Origin: Patescibacteria group bacterium UBA1400
GTDB taxonomy: Bacteria; Patescibacteriota; Microgenomatia; UBA1400
Length of the DNA: 15,690 bases
Assembly: GCA_002305125.1 (NCBI GenBank)
Contig: DBQG01000017.1
Span: 18,460-34,149 of the forward strand
Direction: 5' to 3'
Below, piece after piece: positions 1 to 7,107 of the stretch. The notes beneath the pieces were generated by a model that saw only the letters and a list, made by a program, of their open reading frames with translations, had not been told where the DNA came from and made no database searches. Numbering within the stretch: position 1 is the stretch's first letter; each line of letters begins with the position of its first letter. The translations under genes were made by a program, and so were the position numbers.

Positions 1-1
1 A

Positions 2-766
2 GATGTTAATAAACTACCAACACACCTTAAAAGGCATAAAGACCCAGTGTTTGAATTTAACAAACAAATTATAAATAAAACTGCAGATTTAGTTTGTGCC
101 TATAAACCAAATATAGCTTTTTATGAAGCCTTAGGAATAAAGGGGATTAACTCGCTTAAAAAGACCATTGATTATTTAAAAAAAAATTATAAAAATATTC
201 CTCTTATTTTAGATGCTAAAAGAGCAGATATTGGTAGTACTAACAAGGGTTATACTCAATCTATTTTTGAATACTTGAAAGCAGATGGCGTAACTGTTAA
301 TCCTTATTTAGGGCAAGAAGCCTTAAAGCCATTTTTAAACTATAAAGATAAAGGTATAATCTTACTTTGTAAAACCTCAAATCCAGGTTCAGACGAGCTG
401 CAAAACTTAAAAGTTGATCACAAGAAACTTGGTAAAGTGCCTTTTTATCAGGTAGTTGCTTATAACATTGCCACAAAATGGAATAAAAACAAAAACTGTC
501 TTCTTGTGGTTGGAGCTACATACCCTAAAGAATTAAAAGAAATAAGAACTATAGTAGGTGAGATGAATCTTTTAATTCCGGGTATTGGCGCCCAAGGAGG
601 AGAGATAGAAAAAACCATAAAATATGGTAAAAACTCTCAAAACTCAGGGATGATAATCAGTTCATCAAGAAGTATAATTTATGCGGATAGTAGTCATTAT
701 TTTGCTCAAAAAGCAAGAGAAAAAACGGAAAGCCTTAAAAATTTAATTAATAAATATAGGAGTTAA
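2..766 (+). CDS. pyrF: Orotidine 5'-phosphate decarboxylase, type 2 (5' end outside window)
   Basis: This enzyme decarboxylates OMP to UMP, the last step of de novo UMP synthesis, in the cytosol. The reading frame is open from base 2. The residues before the GTG at 47 (DVNKLPTHLKRHKDP) match the normal N-terminal part of type-2 OMP decarboxylases, so the gene is cut by the window edge and 47 is not its start. The phosphate and catalytic signature DAKRADIGST lies at about 212-241, with the catalytic Asp/Lys pairs of the family. A GIGAQGG segment near 584-604 fits the C-terminal phosphate-binding loop. The stop TAA directly abuts the ATG of pyrE (0-bp gap), and the pyrE ribosome site AGGAG (758-762) lies inside the end of this gene, so the two are probably translationally coupled. 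Identification is firm; only the start is missing. Confidence 0.95.
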   Translation, partial: DVNKLPTHLKRHKDPVFEFNKQIINKTADLVCAYKPNIAFYEALGIKGINSLKKTIDYLKKNYKNIPLILDAKRADIGSTNKGYTQSIFEYLKADGVTVNPYLGQEALKPFLNYKDKGIILLCKTSNPGSDELQNLKVDHKKLGKVPFYQVVAYNIATKWNKNKNCLLVVGATYPKELKEIRTIVGEMNLLIPGIGAQGGEIEKTIKYGKNSQNSGMIISSSRSIIYADSSHYFAQKAREKTESLKNLINKYRS

Positions 767-1414
767 ATGAAAGATTACTTTAAAAAAAACGTTAATATTG
801 CAAAAAATCTTTTAGATATAAAAGCCATTTCTCTTAGACCGCATAAACCCTTTAAGTTTACTTCAGGAATACTTTCGCCGATCTATATTGATAACAGAAT
901 TACTATTTCCTATCCTGACTTAAGAGATAAAATTATTGCTCAATATATTAAAATTATAAAAAATGATATAGGTTTGGATAACATTGATGTTGTTTCCGGA
1001 ACAGCTACAGCCGCCATACCTCATGCGGCCTTTATTGCCCAAAAATTAAACCTACCGATGGTTTATGTAAGGGAAAAGAAAAAAGGTCATGGTAAGGAAA
1101 ATCAAATCGAGGGCGTAGTTAAAAAAGGTCAAAAAGTGTTAGTTATAGAAGACCATATATCTACCGGTGGAAGTTTAATAGGTAATACAAAGGCAATTAG
1201 AAATGCAGGTGGGAAGGTTAGCTATGCAATAGCTAACACCAACTTTTTAATGATAAAGGCAGCACAAAACTTTAAAAAGTTAGATATTAAGGTTTTTAGT
1301 ATTACTGACTTTGAAACTATTGTTACAACTGCAGTAAAAACTGGTTATTTAAAAGATAAAGATAAAGAATTAGTATTAAGCTGGGCTAGTAATCCAGAAA
1401 AATGGGGGAGATAA
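767..1414 (+). CDS. pyrE: Orotate phosphoribosyltransferase
   Basis: This enzyme transfers phosphoribose from PRPP to orotate to make OMP, the substrate of PyrF next door. The type-I phosphoribosyltransferase PRPP loop VLVIEDHISTGGS is at residues 124-136. The basic flexible loop VREKKKGHGK (about 101-110) carries the expected lysines, and FTSGILSPIYIDNR (31-44) is the N-terminal orotate/PRPP contact region. At 215 aa the length is normal. The start is fixed by AGGAG at 758-762, four bases before ATG. Only three bases separate its stop from the prs ATG, so it sits inside the operon. The order pyrF-pyrE-prs puts the PRPP maker beside the PRPP user. Confidence 0.96.
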   Translation: MKDYFKKNVNIAKNLLDIKAISLRPHKPFKFTSGILSPIYIDNRITISYPDLRDKIIAQYIKIIKNDIGLDNIDVVSGTATAAIPHAAFIAQKLNLPMVYVREKKKGHGKENQIEGVVKKGQKVLVIEDHISTGGSLIGNTKAIRNAGGKVSYAIANTNFLMIKAAQNFKKLDIKVFSITDFETIVTTAVKTGYLKDKDKELVLSWASNPEKWGR

Positions 1415-1417
1415 TTT

Positions 1418-2308
1418 ATGAAAGTATTTGCTGGTTCTTCAAACTTGCCATTGGCTGAAAAAATAGCCTTACTGCTTAACCTTAAAATGGGAGAAGTTGA
1501 ACTATCACGTTTTCCCAATGGAGAAGCTAGGGTTTGGATTAAAGATAAAGACGTTAATAGTAGGGCAATTGTAGTTCAGTCTTTTTCCAATCCTCCCGAC
1601 GGGTATGTAATGGAATTTTTACTAATGGTTGATGCTTTAAAAAGAATGGGAGTTAAAAAAATAATAGCTGTAATTCCCTGGTTGGGTTATTGTGTTCAGG
1701 ATAAGGTTTTCCGATATGGTGAGCCTTTATCCTCCAAGGTTATTGCCAGAATTCTTCAGGCAATAAGGGTCTCCAAAATTATAACTTTAGATTTGCATAA
1801 TGAAACTATTGCCGGTTTTTTTGACATGAACTTTGAACACCTGAGGGGTAGAAATGTATTTATTGATTACTTTAAAAAAGAGAAGAGTATTGATTGTATT
1901 GTTTCTCCGGATGTCGGAGCGTTAAAAAACGCTACTTTTTATGCCCAGGAACTTGGCTTGCCTTTAACCGTAATTAATAAAAAAAGAGATCTTTCCAGCG
2001 GCAAAGTTTCCATCGTCGGAATATCAGAAGAGATTAGGGGTAAAAGTGTTTTAATACCCGATGATTTTGTGTCTACCGGCGGAACCTTAATTCAGGCAGC
2101 TAAGTTTTTAAAAGAAAACGGTGTTAAAAATGTATATGCAGCTTTAACTCATCATTTTTATGTCCCTGGCGTTCAAGAAAAAATAGAGGCTAGTCAGCTA
2201 GATGCCCTTTTTGTAACCGATACCATTAAGAAACCGGATAAAGATTATAAAAAACTTAAAATAGTGTCAGTGGCCAAACTTGTAGCAAATAGTATAAAAT
2301 TAAAGTAA
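1418..2308 (+). CDS. prs: Ribose-phosphate pyrophosphokinase (PRPP synthetase), archaeal-like type
   Basis: This enzyme makes PRPP from ribose 5-phosphate and ATP, feeding PyrE and also purine, NAD, His and Trp synthesis. Visible signatures are the flexible loop FPNGE (32-36), the metal-site motif DLHNETIAGFF (125-135), VSPDVGALK (162-170) and the PRPP loop DDFVSTGGT (215-223). The loop resembles the DDxxSTGGT form of archaeal and class-III enzymes more than the bacterial class-I DDMIDTAGT. At 296 aa it is a little shorter than the usual ~315 aa. The ATP-contacting Arg-Gln pair of class-I enzymes reads Val-Gln here (YCVQDK, 91-96). A strong GGGGGAG site (about 1404-1410) precedes the ATG. The enzyme class is sure; the allosteric type is inferred. 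Confidence 0.94.
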   Translation: MKVFAGSSNLPLAEKIALLLNLKMGEVELSRFPNGEARVWIKDKDVNSRAIVVQSFSNPPDGYVMEFLLMVDALKRMGVKKIIAVIPWLGYCVQDKVFRYGEPLSSKVIARILQAIRVSKIITLDLHNETIAGFFDMNFEHLRGRNVFIDYFKKEKSIDCIVSPDVGALKNATFYAQELGLPLTVINKKRDLSSGKVSIVGISEEIRGKSVLIPDDFVSTGGTLIQAAKFLKENGVKNVYAALTHHFYVPGVQEKIEASQLDALFVTDTIKKPDKDYKKLKIVSVAKLVANSIKLK

Positions 2309-2317
2309 GTTAAAAAA

Positions 2318-3997
2318 ATGATAAATAAAAACAGTCAAACCAAATATATTTTTGTTTCCGGAGGAGTTATTTCCGGTCTTGGCAAGGGAGTAACAGCGGC
2401 TTCTATTGCCCTGATTTTACAAAGCAAGGGTTTTAAAGTTGCTCCTATAAAATGTGAAAACTATCTTAATGTAGATGCTGGCACTATAAACCCGATTGAA
2501 CACGGCGATCCTTTTTTATGTGAAGACGGTACCGAAGCTGATATGGATATTGGAACCTATGAAAAGTTCCTTGACCTTAATCTAGACAAACAAAACTTTA
2601 TTACCATGGGCCAGATTTATAAAACAGTTATCGATAAAGAGAGAAGTTTTGAATATCAGGGTGAGGATGTTGAGGCTATTCCCCACATCACAGATGAGAT
2701 TCAGCAAAGATGGATTAATGTGGCGGAGAAAAACAAGCCTGACTTTGTTATTATAGAACTAGGCGGGACAGCCGGTGAGTATCAGAATGTATTTTATTAT
2801 GAAGCTTCAAGAATTCTGGCTTTTAATAATCCGGGTCGGATTTTGCATGTTCATGTTGGTTACATGCCAAGACCAGCTCATTTGGGTGAGCCCAAAACCA
2901 AACCCATTCAGCTTTCCGTTAAGTTTTTAAACTCCATGGGAATTCAGCCTGATATGATTGTGGTTAGATCAGATGTTGGGATTGACCAGAGAAGAAAAGA
3001 TAGGTTTTCTCTTTTTTGCAATGTTTTGCCTCAGGATATTTTTTCTGCTCCTGATCTGAAAATTGTTTATGATTCGCCTTTGGTATTGGAAAAACAGAAT
3101 TTAGGGCAACGGATTATGGAAAAGTTTAACTTAAAACCTAGAAAAAAAGATCTTAAAGTCTGGGAAGACTGGGTAACAAGAGTTAAGAAAATAAAACAGG
3201 AGGCAAAAACTTTAAATCTGGCAATTGTCGGTAAATATTTTGTTACTGGCGGATACCAGTTGCGCGATTCTTATGCAGCTCTCTTTGATGCTCTTGAGCA
3301 TGCTGCCTGGCATAATAATATTAACCTAAATATTAAATGGATTGATGCTGAAAGTTTAGAAAAAGAAGGAATTAGTAATCAATTTAATAATATTTGCGGT
3401 ATTATTGTTCCTATTGGTTGGGGAGAAAGGGGAGCAGAGGGAATGATTGCAGCTGCCGGATTTGCCAGAGATAAGAAGATTCCTTATCTGGGACTTTGTT
3501 ATGGAATGCAATTAGCTGTGGTTTCCTTTGCCCGTGATGTTTTAGGTTTGAAAAATGCCAACACTACTGAGGTTAATCCTAGTACCAAACATCCCGTAGT
3601 TCACCTTATTCCTGATCAGGAAAGAATTATTGAAAACAGGGCTTATGGTGGAAGCATGAGGTTAGGCGCCTGGCAAGCTAAAGTTAAAAAAAGTACTCTA
3701 GCTTGGAAAGCTTATGAAATGCACAAAGGTTTTAAAGACAAAGGTAGGGAGATTGTTTCCGAAAGACATAGGCATCGCTGGGAGTTTAATAATGAGTATG
3801 CTAAGGAGTTTGAAAAGCACGGTTTTGTTTTTTCCGCCAGATCAGTTAAAGAAAATTTGGTGGAGATAATAGAACTGCCTAAAGATAAACATCCTTTTTA
3901 CTTGGGCACCCAAGGCCATCCTGAATATAAGTCCAGACCTTTAAGCCCCCATCCTCTTTTTATAGAGTTTGTTAAGGCTTGTATTAATAAAAGTTAA
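2318..3997 (+). CDS. pyrG: CTP synthase (glutamine-hydrolysing), divergent
   Basis: This enzyme aminates UTP to CTP using ATP and glutamine, closing the pyrimidine route of this operon. The N-terminal synthetase domain (about 1-270) has the P-loop region SGGVISGLGKGVT (14-26), NVDAGT (41-46) and IPHITDEI (121-128). The C-terminal class-I glutamine amidotransferase domain (about 300-559) has nucleophile Cys394 in LGLCYGMQ and the His534/Glu536 pair in QGHPEYKSRP. The length of 559 aa is normal. Several invariant stretches are altered: the oxyanion loop, usually PGGFG, reads PIGWG (365-369), CENYLN replaces the usual DPYLN, and IELGGTAGEYQ replaces IEIGGTVGDIES. The catalytic residues are all present, so activity is expected. 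It starts 9 bp after prs and ends 17 bp before rplS. Confidence 0.94.
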   Translation: MINKNSQTKYIFVSGGVISGLGKGVTAASIALILQSKGFKVAPIKCENYLNVDAGTINPIEHGDPFLCEDGTEADMDIGTYEKFLDLNLDKQNFITMGQIYKTVIDKERSFEYQGEDVEAIPHITDEIQQRWINVAEKNKPDFVIIELGGTAGEYQNVFYYEASRILAFNNPGRILHVHVGYMPRPAHLGEPKTKPIQLSVKFLNSMGIQPDMIVVRSDVGIDQRRKDRFSLFCNVLPQDIFSAPDLKIVYDSPLVLEKQNLGQRIMEKFNLKPRKKDLKVWEDWVTRVKKIKQEAKTLNLAIVGKYFVTGGYQLRDSYAALFDALEHAAWHNNINLNIKWIDAESLEKEGISNQFNNICGIIVPIGWGERGAEGMIAAAGFARDKKIPYLGLCYGMQLAVVSFARDVLGLKNANTTEVNPSTKHPVVHLIPDQERIIENRAYGGSMRLGAWQAKVKKSTLAWKAYEMHKGFKDKGREIVSERHRHRWEFNNEYAKEFEKHGFVFSARSVKENLVEIIELPKDKHPFYLGTQGHPEYKSRPLSPHPLFIEFVKACINKS

Positions 3998-4014
3998 ATG
4001 ATAAAATTTCTTCT

Positions 4015-4494
4015 ATGGCTATTTCAACAACCATTCTAGATCAAAAAATCAACGTTGGTGACAGGATTAAAGTTCACCATAAAGTTAAAGAGGGTGAAAA
4101 AGAACGGACCCAGATTTTTACTGGTATTGTTATTGCCATCAAAGGCAATAGAAGCGGCAAAGCTTTTGTGGTTAGACGGATTGCTTCAAGCGGAGTTGGA
4201 GTTGAAAGAATTTGGCCTGTTATCTCTCCATGGCTTCAGAAAATCGAAGTGGAAAAAAGAGGTAAAATCAAAAGGTCTAAACTTTACTATCTAAGAGATA
4301 GGGTTGGTAAAAAAGCTACAAGAGTAAAAACAATGACTAAAAAAGAAGAGAAACAAAAAGAAGTAAAACAGCTTGAGAAAAATTCCAAACAAGAAGCTAA
4401 AAACAAGAAAGAAGAAACAAACAAAACTTCTAAAACAAAAGCGGCAGGGAAAAGCAAATCTAAGGTCAAATCAGAAACAAAAAAAGAAAGCTAA
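4015..4494 (+). CDS. rplS: 50S ribosomal protein L19 with lysine-rich C-terminal tail
   Basis: L19 is a large-subunit protein at the 30S-50S interface. The L19 domain fills residues 1-105, with the hallmark stretches VGDRIKVHHKVKEG (14-27), GVGVERIWPVISP (60-72) and KIKRSKLYYLRDRVGK (near 84-99). Residues 106-159 form a low-complexity, highly charged Lys/Glu/Ser/Thr tail absent from ordinary L19 (about 115 aa), probably disordered and RNA-contacting. The ATG at 4015 matches the family N-terminus. No Shine-Dalgarno sequence precedes it, and an ATG at 3998 is out of frame and reaches a stop after 13 codons. It lies 17 bp after pyrG and is probably cotranscribed. Its 3' end faces the convergent MFS gene. 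Confidence 0.93.
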   Translation: MAISTTILDQKINVGDRIKVHHKVKEGEKERTQIFTGIVIAIKGNRSGKAFVVRRIASSGVGVERIWPVISPWLQKIEVEKRGKIKRSKLYYLRDRVGKKATRVKTMTKKEEKQKEVKQLEKNSKQEAKNKKEETNKTSKTKAAGKSKSKVKSETKKES

Positions 4495-4562
4495 CCTCTG
4501 TTTTTTTATTTTCCTTTACTCCCAATTTATTTTAAATCTTAACAGGATTTTTTGGTTAAAAA

Positions 4563-4587
4563 TTAAACTTATTAAATAAAAGTTTAA
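4563..4587. terminator. Weak AT-rich hairpin between convergent rplS and MFS genes
   Basis: TTAAACTT (4563-4570) and AAGTTTAA (4580-4587) are perfect 8-bp inverted arms around a 9-nt loop, overlapping the MFS stop codon. Position between two converging genes fits a bidirectional terminator, but the stem is almost pure A-T, so this is tentative. Confidence 0.3.
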
Positions 4588-5744
4588 GACTTTCTGTTTT
4601 TGATGTAAAAAAGTAAAAATAAAAATAGGGCGATCAGAGTTAGGATAAGGGCATAAGCAAATGGGTAATCAGGATTTAAGTCAAACAAAAATCCAGCAAT
4701 CAAACCAGCAGGTAAGGCTGCCAAACTGGTGGCCATATAAAAAGCTCCGAGGGCAGTACCCCTGGTTTCTTTATCTGTTAGATCTGAAACAAGACTTCTT
4801 TCCGATACATTTACAAAAGCATAATTAACGCCTAAAAGGAAAAAAAGAAGTAAAAATAAACCTAGTGAGTTGGCAAAGATAAATCCCAAGGTAACTAAGG
4901 CAAACAGGCTATAACCAAAAAAAAGGATCTTTTTGCGTCCCAGCTTGTCTGATAGTTCACCGGCAGGAATGGCAAAAGCAGTATAGGAAAAATAATATAA
5001 AGCATAAAGCAAGATAGATATTCCGGTTGATAGGCGGCCGGAAAAAAGGTTTTGGCTTTTTAAAATAAAAAACATATAACTGAAGTTAGCTAAAGCGTAA
5101 AGAGTGGCTATTAAAATAATTATTTTTAAGGGTAAAGACAGTTTTTTCAGTTCCAGTTTAAAACTGGTTGCTTTAACAGTCTTTTTTTCTTCAATTACAG
5201 GCAATAAAGGAAACAAGGCTAAAAAGGCAATAACGCCTGCTACTAAAAAAATGGATCTAAATTCAAGTTTGAAACTCCAGAAAAGGACAAAGGCCAGTAG
5301 TGAACCCAGAACCGCTCCACCACTGTCCATGGCTCTGTGTAAGCCAAAGCTTCTACCTCTTTTTTCCTGGGTACTTGAGCTTGCCAAAATTACATCTCTG
5401 GGAGCTGACCTTATTCCTTTACCCAATCTTTCCAATGTCTTAAAGATTAAAACCTGCGGCCAAACAGTAGCAAAGGCAAAGCCTAATTTGGAAAAAGCAG
5501 ACAATAGATAGCCTGAAAAAACAAAAACCTTCCTTTTTTTTAATTTATCAGACCAGTAGCCAGCAATGATTTTAAATAGACTGGCTATACTTTCTCCCAA
5601 ACCTGAGATAAGGCCGACAGCCACTCCGCCTCCACCAATCTGAGTAATAAATAAAGGCAGGATTGGCAGGACAATTTTACTTGAGGCATCATTAATAAAA
5701 CTTACCAGTCCCAGCCAAAAAACATTATTTTTTTTATTCCCCAT
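4584..5744 (-). CDS. Major facilitator superfamily transporter
   Basis: This is a 386-aa integral membrane protein with about 12 hydrophobic segments, the normal size for an MFS_1 permease; the substrate cannot be told. The cytoplasmic loop 2-3 motif A appears as GYWSDKLKKRK (62-72), and a basic stretch RLGKGIRSAPRD (106-117) follows TM4. A second copy of motif A in the C-terminal half reads GELSDKLGRKK, as expected from the internal duplication of MFS proteins. The ATG lies one base from the stop of the upstream ferritin-like gene, so the two form one minus-strand operon and share the promoter near 6080. Drug or metal/siderophore efflux is possible; the ferritin partner hints at metal or oxidative stress, but that is only context. 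Confidence 0.88.
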   Translation of the reverse strand: MGNKKNNVFWLGLVSFINDASSKIVLPILPLFITQIGGGGVAVGLISGLGESIASLFKIIAGYWSDKLKKRKVFVFSGYLLSAFSKLGFAFATVWPQVLIFKTLERLGKGIRSAPRDVILASSSTQEKRGRSFGLHRAMDSGGAVLGSLLAFVLFWSFKLEFRSIFLVAGVIAFLALFPLLPVIEEKKTVKATSFKLELKKLSLPLKIIILIATLYALANFSYMFFILKSQNLFSGRLSTGISILLYALYYFSYTAFAIPAGELSDKLGRKKILFFGYSLFALVTLGFIFANSLGLFLLLFFLLGVNYAFVNVSERSLVSDLTDKETRGTALGAFYMATSLAALPAGLIAGFLFDLNPDYPFAYALILTLIALFLFLLFYIKNRKS

Positions 5745-5745
5745 A

Positions 5746-6030
5746 TTATTTAACCATTAATTCTTTTACCTCTTCTTTGCCCTCTTCAAGTTCTTTTTCC
5801 TGTTCGGGATCAAGTTTTAACAGCATGGCTTGGAACTCGCCTACATGAGTTTTTTCTTCTCTGGCAACATCTTTTAAAATCCTTTTTAAATTAGAATCAG
5901 TAGCTTTAGCTGCTAACTGCTCATAAAAACTAATGGCATCGAGTTCGGCGATAATGCCAAGGCGTAAAATCTCCTTATCAATCTCTTCAGGAGTAAGATT
6001 TTCTAAGTTTATAGGTAGTTGGGTAAACAT
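5746..6030 (-). CDS. Encapsulated-ferritin-like protein (ferritin-like diiron domain)
   Basis: This 94-aa all-helical protein aligns by memory with the N-terminal cargo domain of the Pyrococcus furiosus encapsulin and with stand-alone EncFtn proteins, which oxidise Fe(II) at a diiron site formed between subunits. Metal-site candidates are Glu29 (AELDA), Tyr36, Glu59 and His62 (EEKTH). Their spacing matches EncFtn Glu32, Tyr39, Glu62 and His65 with a constant offset of three. I chose ATG at 6030 because GGAGGG (6040-6035 on this strand) lies at good distance; the TTG at 6033 is too close. The acidic C-terminus shows no clear encapsulin-targeting peptide, and no shell gene lies in the window. 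It heads an operon with the MFS gene. Confidence 0.82.
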   Translation of the reverse strand: MFTQLPINLENLTPEEIDKEILRLGIIAELDAISFYEQLAAKATDSNLKRILKDVAREEKTHVGEFQAMLLKLDPEQEKELEEGKEEVKELMVK

Positions 6031-6079
6031 CAAACCCTCCTTTATAAATTAATAAAATGTTTTTTTAATCTTGAACTTT

Positions 6080-6085
6080 ATTATA
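6080..6085 (-). promoter_or_regulatory. -10 box of the ferritin-like/MFS operon
   Basis: TATAAT read on the minus strand, preceded by GGT. The -35 region is only a T-rich tract, which fits activator dependence. It implies a 5' leader of about 43 nt before the ATG at 6030, containing the GGAGGG ribosome site. Confidence 0.6.
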
Positions 6086-6111
6086 ACCTAAAAAACTAGT
6101 ATTAAAAAAAC

Positions 6112-6140
6112 TTAATAAATAAGTAAGAACTTGGTAATAA
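6112..6140 (-). promoter_or_regulatory. 11-bp-spaced direct repeats upstream of the ferritin-like operon
   Basis: On the plus strand GTAATAA (6134), GTAAGAA (6123) and TTAATAA (6112) begin exactly 11 bp apart. Read toward the ferritin-like gene they are TTATTAC, TTCTTAC and TTATTAA. They end about 26 bp before its -10 box. GTAATAA at 6134 also forms a perfect inverted repeat with TTATTAC at 6142-6148, the first repeat of the divergent PRC promoter. Probable operator for a regulator binding one face of the helix. Confidence 0.5.
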
Positions 6141-6184
6141 ATTATTACCTAATTATTACCTATTTTTAACCTATTTTTGACTTA
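6141..6184 (+). promoter_or_regulatory. 11-bp direct repeats upstream of the PRC-barrel gene
   Basis: Four consecutive 11-bp units: ATTATTACCTA (6141), the identical ATTATTACCTA (6152), TTTTTAACCTA (6163) and TTTTTGACTTA (6174). They lead into the -10 box TATAAA at 6190. The exact period of one helical turn and the overlap with the -35 zone fit binding of an OmpR/PhoB-type activator; the protein class is inferred only. Confidence 0.55.
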
Positions 6185-6189
6185 ATTTT

Positions 6190-6195
6190 TATAAA
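6190..6195 (+). promoter_or_regulatory. -10 box for a probably leaderless PRC-barrel mRNA
   Basis: TATAAA ends eight bases before the ATG at 6204, and no Shine-Dalgarno sequence is present. Transcription would start at or within about two bases of the start codon. Confidence 0.5.
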
Positions 6196-6203
6196 GTAAA
6201 CTT

Positions 6204-6986
6204 ATGAAAATAAAAGCAAGCAATTTGCAGGGTAAAAAGATCATAGCACAGTATAACAATAAAAAATTGGATGATATTGATGATTTTATCTTAAATAATC
6301 AAGGTAGTGAGGTAGTGGGGTTAGTTTTATCATCGGGAAGTATTTTATCTTCAGAAAAAAAGATAGTTTTATTTAAAAACCTATCCAGCGTTGAGGAAAA
6401 AAAAGTGCAGGTTGATAATGCTAATGTAATTAGAAAAGTAGAAGATTTTAATCAATTTGGAAGATCTTTTTTTAATGGCGAAAAAGCAATAACCGGTAGC
6501 ATAGTAGTGTCAACAGAGGGGGAAAAAATGGGGAAGATTAATGATTTTGAGTTTGATACTCAAACAGGAAAAGTTATAAGTTTTTTAATAGGTAAAAATG
6601 TAATGGCTAAAATTTTAAGTATCGATGAAGAGATAGAAAAGCAAAAGGTTCTTTCTTTGGGTAAAGAGGTAATGTTTGTTAATAAAAATCAGACGGGTCA
6701 AAGTCAGGCCAAACAAAATGGTCAGCAGTCACAAGGACAAAAAAACCGCTCTGGTCAAGGTAAATCAACCAGACAAACACAACCAAAGCAACAACAAAAC
6801 AAAAAAGCTAAAAATCAACCACCAGAAAAGCAAGAGGTTCAAACCAGGTCTAACAAAGAAACTGTTGCCATTCCTGAGGACAGCACTATAGTTTTACCTG
6901 AAACCAAAAAAACCGGCGTGGTTTATGAAACTGAGGCGCCGACTGTTTTAAAAAAGGCAAAAAAAGGAACAGAAAAAAATGAATAG
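6204..6986 (+). CDS. PRC-barrel domain protein with two barrels and a Gln/Lys-rich tail
   Basis: PRC-barrels are small beta-barrels found in RimM, photosynthetic reaction-centre H subunits and many stress proteins of unknown role. The first lies in residues 1-80 (MKIKASNLQGKKI... with LVLSSGSIL) and the second in about 83-160 (GRSFFNGEKAITGSIVVS..., then MGKINDFEFDTQTGKVISF, the typical VxDxxxDxxTGxV pattern). Residues 160-260 are low-complexity, rich in Gln, Lys, Asn and Ser, and probably disordered. There is no signal peptide or membrane segment. The ATG follows a -10 box by eight bases and lacks a ribosome site. The gene is divergent from the ferritin-like operon and shares its repeat-rich control region. 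Domain call is good; function is unknown. Confidence 0.8.
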   Translation: MKIKASNLQGKKIIAQYNNKKLDDIDDFILNNQGSEVVGLVLSSGSILSSEKKIVLFKNLSSVEEKKVQVDNANVIRKVEDFNQFGRSFFNGEKAITGSIVVSTEGEKMGKINDFEFDTQTGKVISFLIGKNVMAKILSIDEEIEKQKVLSLGKEVMFVNKNQTGQSQAKQNGQQSQGQKNRSGQGKSTRQTQPKQQQNKKAKNQPPEKQEVQTRSNKETVAIPEDSTIVLPETKKTGVVYETEAPTVLKKAKKGTEKNE

Positions 6987-7032
6987 TTAAAAATCATTTC
7001 TTTACTTATCCCCGTTATGTTAGTATAAACAT

Positions 7033-7060
7033 CATCCCTTTGTCTTAAAACAAAGGGATG
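7033..7060. terminator. Hairpin terminator between convergent PRC-barrel and BON genes
   Basis: CATCCCTTTGT (7033-7043) and ACAAAGGGATG (7050-7060) form a perfect 11-bp stem with a 6-nt loop, placed between two converging genes. No immediate T-run follows on either strand, so it may act as a bidirectional but imperfect terminator or as an mRNA 3'-end stabiliser. Confidence 0.6.
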
Positions 7061-7107
7061 GTTCAAGTTTCAAAGCTTTTTCTAAAAATAAGTATTCAAA
7101 ATAATAA

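Noticed and set aside
5104..5511. Plus-strand 135-aa ORF opposite the MFS gene
   Set aside because: It is the antisense shadow of a clear membrane-protein gene and shows no domain or ribosome site of its own.
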